NCBI GenBank assembly: GCA_022798855.1
Contig: JAAWNI010000014.1
Location: 1-17,398 of the forward strand
DNA from: Lawsonibacter sp.
GTDB lineage: Bacteria; Bacillota; Clostridia; Oscillospirales; Oscillospiraceae
DNA: 17,398 nt
Direction: 5' to 3'
The translations under genes and the position numbers were made by a program. The notes below the pieces were generated by a model, which saw nothing but the letters and a program-made list of their open reading frames with translations, was not told where the DNA came from and did no database searches. Position 1 is the first letter of the stretch. The number at the start of each line of letters is the position of its first letter. Of the stretch, positions 7,847 to 14,163 are shown one piece after another.

Positions 7847-8428
7847 TTACCGCCTGTCGATCACCTTGTCAATCAGGCCGTACTCGGCGGCCTCCTGGGC
7901 GGTCATGAAGTTGTCGCGCTCGCAGTCGGCGGTGACGACCTCGATGGGCTTGCCGGTGTTATCGGACAAAATCTGATTCATCCGCTTTTTGATGATCTCC
8001 AGCCGGCGGAGGTGGATGGCCATGTCGGTGATCTGGCCCTGGGTGCCGGCGGAGGGCTGATGGATCATGATCTCGGCGTTGGGCAGGGCCAGCCGCTTGC
8101 CCTTGGCCCCGGAGGACAGCAGAAAAGCCCCCATGGAGGCGGCCATGCCGATGCAGATGGTGGACACGTCACACTTGATGTACTGCATCGTGTCGTAGAT
8201 GGCCATGCCCGCCGTGACAGAGCCGCCGGGGCTGTTGATATAGAACTGGATATCCTTGTCCGGGTCCTGGGCCTCCAGGTACAGCAGCTGGGCCACGATG
8301 AGGGAGGCGGTGGTGTCGTTGACCTCCTCCGACAGCATGACGATGCGGTCGTTGAGCAGGCGGGAGAAAATGTCATAGGACCGCTCGCCCCGGTTGGTCT
8401 GTTCTACTACATAGGGAACTAAGCTCAT
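7847..8428 (-). CDS. clpP: ATP-dependent Clp protease proteolytic subunit ClpP
   Basis: A 193-residue serine peptidase that forms the tetradecameric chamber of ClpXP. The catalytic triad is in the textbook positions: Ser98 in GMAASMGAF, His123 in IMIHQPSAG and Asp172 in CERDNFM. The N terminus (MSLVPYVVEQTNRGERSYDIFSRLL) is typical, including the short propeptide/axial-loop region. The ATG at 8428 has AAAAAGGAG about 8 bases upstream. It lies between tig and clpX, the usual arrangement. Its leader contains a short R1-type hairpin (8451-8499) and an inverted repeat next to a -10-like TATAAT. Confidence 0.98.
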   Translation of the reverse strand: MSLVPYVVEQTNRGERSYDIFSRLLNDRIVMLSEEVNDTTASLIVAQLLYLEAQDPDKDIQFYINSPGGSVTAGMAIYDTMQYIKCDVSTICIGMAASMGAFLLSSGAKGKRLALPNAEIMIHQPSAGTQGQITDMAIHLRRLEIIKKRMNQILSDNTGKPIEVVTADCERDNFMTAQEAAEYGLIDKVIDRR

Positions 8429-8450
8429 AGTGATACTCCTTTTTCAGTTT

Positions 8451-8499
8451 AGAGCCTGCACAGAAACGGCCGGGCCTTCCGGCCGGGAATACAGGTTCT
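8451..8499. repeat. Short R1-type hairpin in the clpP leader
   Basis: A 49-bp imperfect palindrome with termini AGAGCCTG (8451-8458) and CAGGTTCT (8492-8499) and a GC-rich centre (GGCCGG-GCCTT-CCGGCC). Read on the minus strand it begins AGAACCTGTATTC, identical to the first 13 bases of the left end of the long R1 element at 8601. It looks like a minimal version of that element. It lies 22 bases upstream of the clpP start and would be in the 5' UTR. Confidence 0.7.
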
Positions 8500-8509
8500 G
8501 AGATACCAA

Positions 8510-8544
8510 ATTATACCCAAAACGGAAGCGGTTCATTCCGTTTT
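8510..8544 (-). promoter_or_regulatory. Candidate clpP promoter and operator
   Basis: On the minus strand a perfect TATAAT (8515-8510) lies three bases downstream of a perfect 9-bp inverted repeat, AAAACGGAA-N8-TTCCGTTTT (8519-8544). The repeat occupies the spacer and -35 area, where no good -35 hexamer is visible at 16-18 bases. It is not the CtsR heptad repeat (GGTCAAA type) or the HrcA CIRCE element. It may be an operator for a regulator I cannot identify, or a hairpin in read-through RNA from tig. Confidence 0.5.
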
Positions 8545-8560
8545 CAAGATACACGCACAC

Positions 8561-8584
8561 CCGGGGCGGCCGCTGCCGCCCCGG
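8561..8584. other. Perfect GC hairpin between tig and clpP
   Basis: CCGGGGCGGC-CGCT-GCCGCCCCGG, a 10-bp perfect stem with a four-base loop. No T-run follows on either strand, so a simple intrinsic terminator is not supported. It could reduce read-through from tig into clpP or protect an mRNA end. Confidence 0.6.
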
Positions 8585-8600
8585 GGCGTCTGTCTGCCTT

Positions 8601-8762
8601 AGAACCTGTATTCACAACCTCAAACACCGCCCAGCCGGGTCTTTCTCAGCCATACTGCGTTAAATTTTCTTAAAATACATCCAGTATTCCCGCAAAAATT
8701 TACCTTGCATGGCGGAGAAATCCCTCGGCTATCCAGAATTTTCGGTTATGAATACAGGTTCT
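8601..8762. repeat. R1 palindromic repeat, copy B (complete)
   Basis: A 162-bp element between tig and clpP. Its ends are inverted repeats: AGAACCTGTATTCACAACC (8601-8619) and its near-perfect complement GGTTATGAATACAGGTTCT (8744-8762), one mismatch in 19. Further inside, TTTCTCAGCCATAC...TTAAATTTT (about 8643-8668) pairs imperfectly with AAAATTTACC..GCATGGCGGAGAAA (about 8696-8720), so the whole element could fold into a long hairpin. The last base is shared with the TTA encoding the tig stop codon. No ORF is inside, so if mobile it depends on an enzyme encoded elsewhere. It matches copy A at 1-131. Confidence 0.82.
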
Positions 8763-10147
8763 TACTCCTCGGCGGGCTCCTCGGCCTTCTTCTTGGCCCG
8801 GGCGCGCTTGGGCTTCTCCTCGCCGTCCTCTTCCTTCTTGGACTCCTTCTTGGCGGCGGCGGCCTTCTTCTTGGCCTTGCCCTCCTTGGCGCTGGACAGC
8901 ACCAGCTCGCTGGCCTTGCGCAGGACCAGGTCGCTCTTCAGGTTCTCCGGGGGGATCACGGCCTTCACCTGCTCGGCGGGCATGTTGTACTGCTCGGCCA
9001 GCTTGGCGACCTCCGCCTCATACTCCTCTTCGGTGGCTTCCAGGCCCTCGGCCTTGGCCACGGCGGTGAGGGCCAGCTCGGTCTGCACCTGTTTCAGGGC
9101 GGCGGGCCGGGCGGAAGCCCGCATCATCTCGGCGTTCATGCCCATCATGGACATGTACTGGTCCATGGCGATGCCCTGGCTCTGGAGCCGCATGGCGTAG
9201 TCGTCCATCAGGCGGTCCACCTGGACCTCCACCATGCCGTCGGGGATCTCGCACTCCATGTTCTCCACCAGCTGCTCCAGCACGGCGTTCTCAAAGCCGG
9301 CCTTGGCCTGGGCCTCCCTGCGGCTCTGGAGCTTCTCCCCCAGGTCCTTGCGGAAGTCGGCCAGCGTCTCGAACTCAGACACGTCCTTGGCGAATTCGTC
9401 GTCCACCTCGGGGGCCTGGGCTTCCTTCACCTCGTTGCACTTCACGTGGAAGACCACGGCCTTGCCGGCCAGGTCGGCGTGGTAGTCCTCGGGGAAGGTG
9501 ATGTCGATGTCCTTCTCCTCGCCGGCCTTCATGCCGATGACCTGCTCCTCAAAGCCGGGGACGAACATGCCGGCCCCCAGCTTCAAATCGTAGTTCTCGC
9601 CCTTGCCGCCCTCAAAGGGGGTGCCGTTGTCAAAGCCCTCGAAGTCGATGACGGCGGTGTCGCCCTTCTTGGCCTTGCGCTGGACGCTGACCAGACGGGT
9701 GGCCCGGTCGATGTAGGGCTTGAGCTCCTCGTCGATGTCCTTCTCCGTGACCTTAACCTCCTCCTTGGGGGCGGCCAGGCCCTTGTACTCGCCCAGCTTG
9801 GCTTCGGGGCGGACGGAAACCAGCGCCTTGAAGGTAAAGCCCTCCTTGCCCACCTCCACAACCTCCATCTTGGGGTAGCCCACGTCGTCCAGGCCCTGCT
9901 CCTTCACGGCTTCCTCATAGGCGGCGGGGTAGAGGTCGTTGACGGCGTCCTCATAGAACACGCTGGCGCCGTACATGCCCTCGATGATCTTCCGGGGGGC
10001 CTTGCCCTTCCGGAAGCCGGGGACGTTGATCCTGCCCCGGGTTTTCAGATAGACCCGCTGGACGGCGGCTTCAAACTGGCCGGCGTCCACCTGGATGGTG
10101 AGTTCGACGGTGCTCTTCTCTTTCTTCTCAACACTGGTGACCTTCAT
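8762..10147 (-). CDS. tig: Trigger factor (ribosome-associated chaperone and prolyl isomerase)
   Basis: A 461-residue trigger factor that binds nascent chains at the ribosomal exit tunnel. The N-terminal ribosome-binding domain has the signature GFRKGKAP (44-51), which docks on protein L23. A FKBP-type PPIase domain follows at about 150-245, with GDTAVIDFEGFDNGTPFEGG and EDYHADLAGKAVVFHVKC. The helical C-terminal arms run from about 250 to 425. The final 35 residues or so are an unusually long Lys/Ala/Glu-rich tail (KKKAAAAKKESKKEEDGEEK region) beyond the normal end. The ATG at 10147 has an AGGAGG site 8 bases upstream. It is the first gene of the tig-clpP-clpX block. Its TAA stop joins the R1 repeat. 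Confidence 0.97.
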   Translation of the reverse strand: MKVTSVEKKEKSTVELTIQVDAGQFEAAVQRVYLKTRGRINVPGFRKGKAPRKIIEGMYGASVFYEDAVNDLYPAAYEEAVKEQGLDDVGYPKMEVVEVGKEGFTFKALVSVRPEAKLGEYKGLAAPKEEVKVTEKDIDEELKPYIDRATRLVSVQRKAKKGDTAVIDFEGFDNGTPFEGGKGENYDLKLGAGMFVPGFEEQVIGMKAGEEKDIDITFPEDYHADLAGKAVVFHVKCNEVKEAQAPEVDDEFAKDVSEFETLADFRKDLGEKLQSRREAQAKAGFENAVLEQLVENMECEIPDGMVEVQVDRLMDDYAMRLQSQGIAMDQYMSMMGMNAEMMRASARPAALKQVQTELALTAVAKAEGLEATEEEYEAEVAKLAEQYNMPAEQVKAVIPPENLKSDLVLRKASELVLSSAKEGKAKKKAAAAKKESKKEEDGEEKPKRARAKKKAEEPAEE

Positions 10148-10342
10148 TTGTTCATTTCCTCCTGTCGGCTCCGCCGCCGACCGTTCAGCCGCAGAGTCTT
10201 TTTACTTTCGCCACGATATTCTATCAGATACGCGGCCGCTTGAATAGTCTAATTTTGAATTTTCCTCGAATTTTTTTGATTTTATGTCCTTCGGACCCCG
10301 GAATCGGGCATTTTGACGGGGGTGGACATGTCCTTGCACATG
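10148..10342 (-). promoter_or_regulatory. tig upstream region with a possible -10 element
   Basis: An AT-rich stretch upstream of tig. On the minus strand TAGAAT (10223-10218), preceded by TGA, is a plausible -10 element 71 bases before the ATG, but the -35 area (TATTCA) is poor. No CIRCE or CtsR-like operator was seen. The distal part (10285-10315) has only weak hairpin potential. The assignment of a tig promoter here rests on position more than on sequence. Confidence 0.35.
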
Positions 10343-10484
10343 AAAGGCTCCCTCTCTGAGGGAGCTGCCGCCGCCGCAGGCGGTGGCTGAGGGAGTAAAT
10401 CCGCAAACCTCATTGCTTTTCTCGTAAAAACTCCCTCCGCCACGGCTTCGCCGTGCCACCTCCCTCTATGGAGGGAGGCTTTCC
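10343..10484. repeat. R2 palindromic repeat, copy b (best-preserved copy)
   Basis: A 142-bp element ending two bases from the stop codon of the metallophosphoesterase gene. Left arm 10343-10399: AAAGGCTCCCTC-TCT-GAGGGAGC, then GCCGCC-GCA-GGCGGTGGC, then TGAGGGAGT. Right arm 10431-10484 is the inverted equivalent: CTCCCTCCGCCACGGC-TTC-GCCGTGCCACC, then TCCCTC-TAT-GGAGGGAGGCTTTCC. Each arm folds into two hairpins, and the arms can also pair with each other, giving a cloverleaf-like structure around a 31-base AT-richer centre. No coding capacity. Confidence 0.82.
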
Positions 10485-10486
10485 CC

Positions 10487-11173
10487 CTACAGGATGCACA
10501 CCGGTTTAAAGCCCACGTAGTCGGCGGCCACCAGGCGGTAGTCCACCGCCCCCTGCCGCCCGGCAACCGCCAGCCGGTGGCTCCCCCCGTGGAGGTGGCC
10601 GTAGCAGCACAGCTTTACGCCGTACCGCTCCAGCAGGTCGATGATCTCCTGGCACCGGTAGCCCTGGTACAGGGGCGGGTAGTGGAGGAAGCACAGCTTC
10701 TCCCGCTCCCCCGCCGCTTTCAGCGACGCTTCCAGCCGGATCAGCTCCCGGTTGAAAATCTTGGCGGAGTGCTCCCCCCGGTCCTCCTCATAGAACCAGC
10801 CCCGGGTGCCGCACAGGGCGGCCTCCCCGTAAAAATGGCAGTTGTTGTGGAGGATGTCCAGGGTGGAAAAGCCGTTTTCCTGAAAAAAGGCCTTCATTTT
10901 TCCGGCGGTGGTCCACCAGTAGTCGTGGTTGCCCTTGAGGAGGAGCTTCCGCCCCCCGGGCAGGGCGTTGAGAAAGGCGAAGTCCTCCCTCGCTTCCTCC
11001 AGGCTCATCCCCCAGGACACATCCCCGCAGACCACCACGGTATCCTCCTGGGAGACGGTCTGAAAGCCCTCCCTCAGCTTGTCCACATAGCCCGTCCAGC
11101 CCCCTCCAAACACGTCCATGGGCTTGTCGGAGGACAGGGACAGGTGGGTGTCTCCAATGGCGTATAGGGCCAT
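10487..11173 (-). CDS. Calcineurin-like metallophosphoesterase
   Basis: A 228-residue predicted phosphohydrolase with all five metal-binding blocks: GDTH (Asp8, His10), GDVSWG (Asp51), GNHDYWW (Asn82, His83), LHYPP (His164) and GHLHG (His193, His195). It matches a group of small cytoplasmic metallophosphoesterases common in Firmicutes (COG1768-like by recollection). The residues fit a two-metal site; substrate is unknown. There is no signal peptide or membrane segment. The ATG at 11173 begins four bases after the thrC stop, with GGAG inside the end of thrC, so the two are probably translated from one mRNA. An R2 repeat follows the stop codon. Confidence 0.88.
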   Translation of the reverse strand: MALYAIGDTHLSLSSDKPMDVFGGGWTGYVDKLREGFQTVSQEDTVVVCGDVSWGMSLEEAREDFAFLNALPGGRKLLLKGNHDYWWTTAGKMKAFFQENGFSTLDILHNNCHFYGEAALCGTRGWFYEEDRGEHSAKIFNRELIRLEASLKAAGEREKLCFLHYPPLYQGYRCQEIIDLLERYGVKLCCYGHLHGGSHRLAVAGRQGAVDYRLVAADYVGFKPVCIL

Positions 11174-11177
11174 AGGC

Positions 11178-12662
11178 TCACTCCAGCAGGGACATGACCG
11201 CGTCCGCCATGCGCTCCTTCTCCACCACCTGGGTGAACCGGACCCGCTTGTTCCGCAGCCCGGCCAGAGGGGCAGGGGCTGGCTGGCCCGTCTTCGCCGT
11301 CAGCTGGTCCAGGGCGTCCAGCCCCTGGGCGATGTCCGCCTCCCCCAGGGCCTCCAGCACGCTGGAGCAGAACTTGAAGGGGCTGGCGGTGGAGGCCACG
11401 ATGGCCGGGGCGCCGTCCCCCGTCTCGGCCCGGTACTTCTCCAGGGCGGAGAAAGCCACGGCGGTGTGGGTGTCGATGAGGTAGCCGTGCCTGTCGTACA
11501 TAGAGCGGATCACCCGCTGCGTCTCCTTGTCGTCGCAGAAGTAGCCCTTGAACCGCTTTTGCAGCTTCTCCTTCACCTTACCGCCCACCTGATACCGGCC
11601 CACCTCGTTCAGCCGGGCCATGTAGCGCCGCACCTCCTCCGGGTCCTGGGTGATGGAGTACAGCAGCCGCTCCAGGTTGGAGGAGATGAGGATGTCCATG
11701 GAGGGGGACATGGTGTTGTAGAACTGCCGGTTCCGGTCGTAGACCCCCTCCCGGATGAAGTCGGTAAGGACGTTGTTGCTGTTGGACGCGCAGATGAGCT
11801 GGTCGATGGGCAGGCCCATCTCCCGGGCGTAGTAGGCGGCCAGGATGTTGCCGAAGTTGCCGGTGGGCACGCAGACGTTTACCGCCTGGCCCGGCTCGAT
11901 CTTCTCGTCCCGGAGCAGGTCGCAGTAGGCGGAGATGTAATAGACGATCTGGGGCAGCACCCGGCCCCAGTTGATGGAGTTGGCGGAGGAGAAGAAATAC
12001 CCCTTCCGCTCCAGGTCCCGGCGGACCTTCTCGTTGGAGAACAGCTTCTTCACGCCGGTCTGGGCGTCGTCGAAGTTGCCCACCACGGCGGCCACCCCCA
12101 CGTTGCTTCCCTCCTGGGTAACCATTTGCAGCTCCTGGACCTGGGACACCCCGTCCTTGGGGTAGAAGACCAGAATCTTGGTGCGGGGCACGTTCTTAAA
12201 GCCCTCCAGGGCCCCCTTCCCCGTGTCGCCGGAGGTGGCCACCAGGATGCACACCGTCTTGTCCTCCTCCGTCTTCACCAGAGAGGCGGACAGAAGATGG
12301 GGCAGCATTTGCAGGGCCATGTCCTTGAAGGCGCAGGTGGGGCCGTGCCACAGCTCCAAACAGTGGGTGCTGCCGTCCACCGTGTGGACGGGGGCCACCG
12401 CCGGGGAGTCGAACTTCTCCGGGCCGTAGGCGGCGTTGGCGAAGTCGGTCAGCTCCTTGACGGAGAACTCCTCCAGAAACTGCTTCATGATGTAGACCGC
12501 CCGCTGCTGATAGGCCATGGATTTCAGGTCCTCCAGGGCCTTGTTGGGCAGCTTGGGGATGTAGAAGGGGGTGAGCAGGCCCCCGTCCTTCGCCAGGCCC
12601 TGGGCGATGGCCTGGGAAGCGGTGTATTGGACCGAATTGTCCCGCGTGCTGATATACCGCAT
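11178..12662 (-). CDS. thrC: Threonine synthase
   Basis: A 494-residue PLP-dependent enzyme that converts O-phosphohomoserine to threonine and phosphate, the last step of threonine synthesis. Seen: the N-terminal RYISTRDNSVQYTASQAIAQGL and DGGLLTP segments of the long ThrC form, the PLP lysine in HGPTCAFKDMALQ (Lys113), and SGDTGKGALEGF (144-155) for phosphate binding. Length fits the class that includes E. coli and yeast enzymes. The ATG at 12662 has AAGGAAGG about 6 bases upstream and a good promoter 35-63 bases upstream. No T-box or other leader attenuator fits in the short upstream gap. The metallophosphoesterase gene follows after four bases. Confidence 0.97.
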   Translation of the reverse strand: MRYISTRDNSVQYTASQAIAQGLAKDGGLLTPFYIPKLPNKALEDLKSMAYQQRAVYIMKQFLEEFSVKELTDFANAAYGPEKFDSPAVAPVHTVDGSTHCLELWHGPTCAFKDMALQMLPHLLSASLVKTEEDKTVCILVATSGDTGKGALEGFKNVPRTKILVFYPKDGVSQVQELQMVTQEGSNVGVAAVVGNFDDAQTGVKKLFSNEKVRRDLERKGYFFSSANSINWGRVLPQIVYYISAYCDLLRDEKIEPGQAVNVCVPTGNFGNILAAYYAREMGLPIDQLICASNSNNVLTDFIREGVYDRNRQFYNTMSPSMDILISSNLERLLYSITQDPEEVRRYMARLNEVGRYQVGGKVKEKLQKRFKGYFCDDKETQRVIRSMYDRHGYLIDTHTAVAFSALEKYRAETGDGAPAIVASTASPFKFCSSVLEALGEADIAQGLDALDQLTAKTGQPAPAPLAGLRNKRVRFTQVVEKERMADAVMSLLE

Positions 12663-12696
12663 GTTGATCCTTCCTTACTATTTATTGATGGGTCCT

Positions 12697-12725
12697 ATTA
12701 TGCCAGTTTTTCCCCCGATGGTCAA
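12697..12725 (-). promoter_or_regulatory. Sigma-A promoter for thrC
   Basis: On the minus strand TTGACC (12725-12720), 17 bases, CATAAT (12702-12697): five of six consensus bases in each hexamer. It ends 34 bases before the thrC ATG. The R3 repeat lies immediately upstream, outside the promoter. It probably drives thrC and the metallophosphoesterase. Confidence 0.78.
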
Positions 12726-12742
12726 GGGATTTTCAAGGTTTT

Positions 12743-12789
12743 TGTAGGGGCGGCCGCTGTAGGAGCGGGCGGATGATATCCGCCCCTAC
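12743..12789. repeat. R3 palindromic repeat, copy 2 (short)
   Basis: A 47-bp element bounded by TGTAGGGGCGG (12743-12753) and CCGCCCCTAC (12780-12789), with GGGCGGAT-GAT-ATCCGCCC forming the right-hand hairpin. It shares both ends and the GGGCGGAT hairpin with the 78-bp copy at 3500-3577 but has lost much of the middle. It lies 16 bases beyond the yraN stop and upstream of the thrC promoter. Confidence 0.8.
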
Positions 12790-12804
12790 CATAAGGCCCT
12801 CCGG

Positions 12805-13173
12805 TTAAAAGGCGTTCTCCCAATGCAAAATCTCCGGTTCAGCGGTGTGGGCTCCCTGGGGGGCGTAGATTTCCACCACATCAAAGCGGGGCTGGAGCTT
12901 AGTGGGGTGCTGGACCAGATAAACCTCAGCGGCGGCGCGCAGCTTTTCCTGCTTCCGCCAGTCCACAGCGGCCCCCGGGCTGCCGTAAGCGTCATTTTTC
13001 CGCAGCTTGACCTCCACAAAGCACAGATAGGCCCCGTCCTCCGCGATCAGGTCCAGCTCCCCAAACCGGCACTTCCAGTTGGCCTCAATAATTTGAAAGC
13101 CCTTCCCCCGCAGGAGGCCGGCCGCCTGCTCCTCACCCCAGCGGCCCAGCTGGCGGCTCTCCCGGCCGCTCAT
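12805..13173 (-). CDS. yraN: YraN family protein (UPF0102, endonuclease-like)
   Basis: A 122-residue protein of the UPF0102 family, which has a restriction-endonuclease-like fold; the physiological role is unproven. Seen: the N-terminal GRWGEEQAAGLLRGKGF helix, then GELDLIA (Glu39, Asp41) and VEVK (Glu54, Lys56), which form the expected PD-(D/E)XK-type acidic cluster. Length is typical. Its ATG overlaps the rnhB stop by four bases (ATGA), so it is translationally coupled. The rnhB-yraN pairing is common in bacteria. Confidence 0.92.
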   Translation of the reverse strand: MSGRESRQLGRWGEEQAAGLLRGKGFQIIEANWKCRFGELDLIAEDGAYLCFVEVKLRKNDAYGSPGAAVDWRKQEKLRAAAEVYLVQHPTKLQPRFDVVEIYAPQGAHTAEPEILHWENAF

Positions 13174-13811
13174 TGGCCGCTGTCCTCCCGGCCCTCCGAG
13201 GGCAGAGCGGCCCGCTTCAAAAAGCTCCGGCGGTGGATGGGACTGGGGCCGTGCTGGGCCAGCAGCTCGTAGTGGAGCTTGGTGCCATAGCCCTTGTGCT
13301 TGTCAAAGCGGTACTCCGGGTATTTCGCCGCCACCTCCGCCATAAACCGGTCCCGGCTCACCTTGGCCAGGATGGACGCCGCGGCGATGGACGCTGACAG
13401 GCTGTCCCCCTTTACAATGCAGCGGTGGGGCGTGGTGACGGCCGCTGTCCGGCCCCTGTCACGGTTGCCGTCGATCAGGGCGAGGCCCGGTTTGAGGGAC
13501 AGGCCGTCAATGGCCAGCTGCATGGCCTTCATCCGGGCGCTGAGGATGTCCGTCCGGTCGATTTCCTCCGCGTCCACGAAGGCCACCGACCAGGCCAGCG
13601 CCCTGTCCTGAATCACCGGGAACAGGGCTTCCCGCTTCTTCTCGGCCAGCTTTTTGGAGTCGTCCAGGCCGGGGATGTCCGCACCCAGGGGCAGGACCAC
13701 CGCCGCCGCGTACACCGGGCCCGCCAGCGGCCCCGCCCCCGCCTCATCGCAGCCGCAGACAGCGGCATGGCCCTCCGCCATCGCTTCTTTTTCGTACTGC
13801 CAGAAATCCAT
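13170..13811 (-). CDS. rnhB: Ribonuclease HII
   Basis: A 213-residue RNase HII, which cleaves the RNA strand at RNA-DNA junctions and removes misincorporated ribonucleotides. Catalytic acids are visible: Asp22 and Glu23 in CDEAGAGPLAGPV, Asp114 in ALIDGN and Asp154 in KVSRDRFM. DDSKKL (50-55) is also present. One oddity is that the usual GRG of DEAGRG reads GAG here (Ala26). The frame continues upstream to 13937, but the ATG at 13811 has AAAGGAG at good spacing and gives the expected N terminus; the upstream extension would run into repeat sequence. It is followed by yraN with a four-base overlap. Confidence 0.95.
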   Translation of the reverse strand: MDFWQYEKEAMAEGHAAVCGCDEAGAGPLAGPVYAAAVVLPLGADIPGLDDSKKLAEKKREALFPVIQDRALAWSVAFVDAEEIDRTDILSARMKAMQLAIDGLSLKPGLALIDGNRDRGRTAAVTTPHRCIVKGDSLSASIAAASILAKVSRDRFMAEVAAKYPEYRFDKHKGYGTKLHYELLAQHGPSPIHRRSFLKRAALPSEGREDSGQ

Positions 13812-13840
13812 CGTAACCGCTCCTTTCGTCCCCCGTGGGG

Positions 13841-13985
13841 AAAGGCCCCTTGCTAGAGGGGGTTGGCACCGCCAAAGAACGGCGCGCCGGGGCCGTCGCG
13901 CCCTACAGATTTCCTGTAAACGGAATCCCCCCGCCACCGGACTTTGTCCGGCGGCCCTCCCCCCTTTAACAAGGGGGGCTTGGGT
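13841..13985. repeat. R2-type palindromic repeat, copy c, part 1
   Basis: In the 352-base rnhB-rbgA gap. A left arm AAAGGCCCCTTGCTAGAGGGGGTTGGCACCGCC starts at 13841, and an inverted arm at 13922-13981 reads GGAATCCCCCCGCC, a hairpin CCGGAC-TTT-GTCCGG, and CCCCCCTTTAACAAGGGGGG. The inverted arm closely resembles about 6314-6367 upstream of lon. The middle (13878-13921) is not obviously structured. This is a GC-richer variant of R2 with CTTGCTA-type loops. Confidence 0.75.
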
Positions 13986-14009
13986 GCTTGAAGCTCCCGG
14001 TCCTGCTCC

Positions 14010-14126
14010 AAAGGCCCCCTTGCTAAAGGCTGCGCCCGCAGGCGCGTTTCGAGGTCAACCGCCGCAACGCGGCGGCTCTTAGACCGAGATGGCTGGCACC
14101 GCCGCAGGCGGTGACTGGGGGATTCC
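14010..14126. repeat. R2-type repeat, copy c, part 2, with a nested 60-bp insert
   Basis: Starts AAAGGCCCCCTTGCTAAAGG (14010-14029) and ends GGCTGGCACCGCC-GCA-GGCGGTGACTGGGGGATTCC (14091-14126). In comparison with the other copies the first hairpin should close directly into the second, but about 60 bases (14030-14089) intervene. That insert has its own hairpins, GCGCC-CGCA-GGCGC and CCGCCGC-AAC-GCGGCGG. It looks like one repeat inserted in another. The rest of the gap up to the rbgA stop (14127-14163) shows nothing recognisable. Confidence 0.68.
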
Positions 14127-14163
14127 GGTTCATCGAAAACCTTCCTTAGGGCCTGTAGGGCCT

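Noticed and set aside
8510..8547. TTGAAA with TATAAT as the clpP promoter
   Set aside because: The hexamers are 26 bases apart, too far for a sigma-A promoter.
8705..10243. Open frame of 512 codons on the plus strand opposite tig
   Set aside because: Repetitive LLLGG/HLG composition with no family resemblance; complement of biased trigger factor codons.
12663..12742. T-box or threonine attenuator upstream of thrC
   Set aside because: Too short; no specifier stem, antiterminator T-box sequence or terminator is present.
11118..12776. Open frame of 552 codons on the plus strand opposite thrC
   Set aside because: Antisense shadow; thrC has the complete active-site motifs, a promoter and an RBS.
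13812..13937. N-terminal extension of rnhB to the upstream start
   Set aside because: The extension translates repeat DNA, does not match RNase HII, and the ATG at 13811 has a strong RBS.
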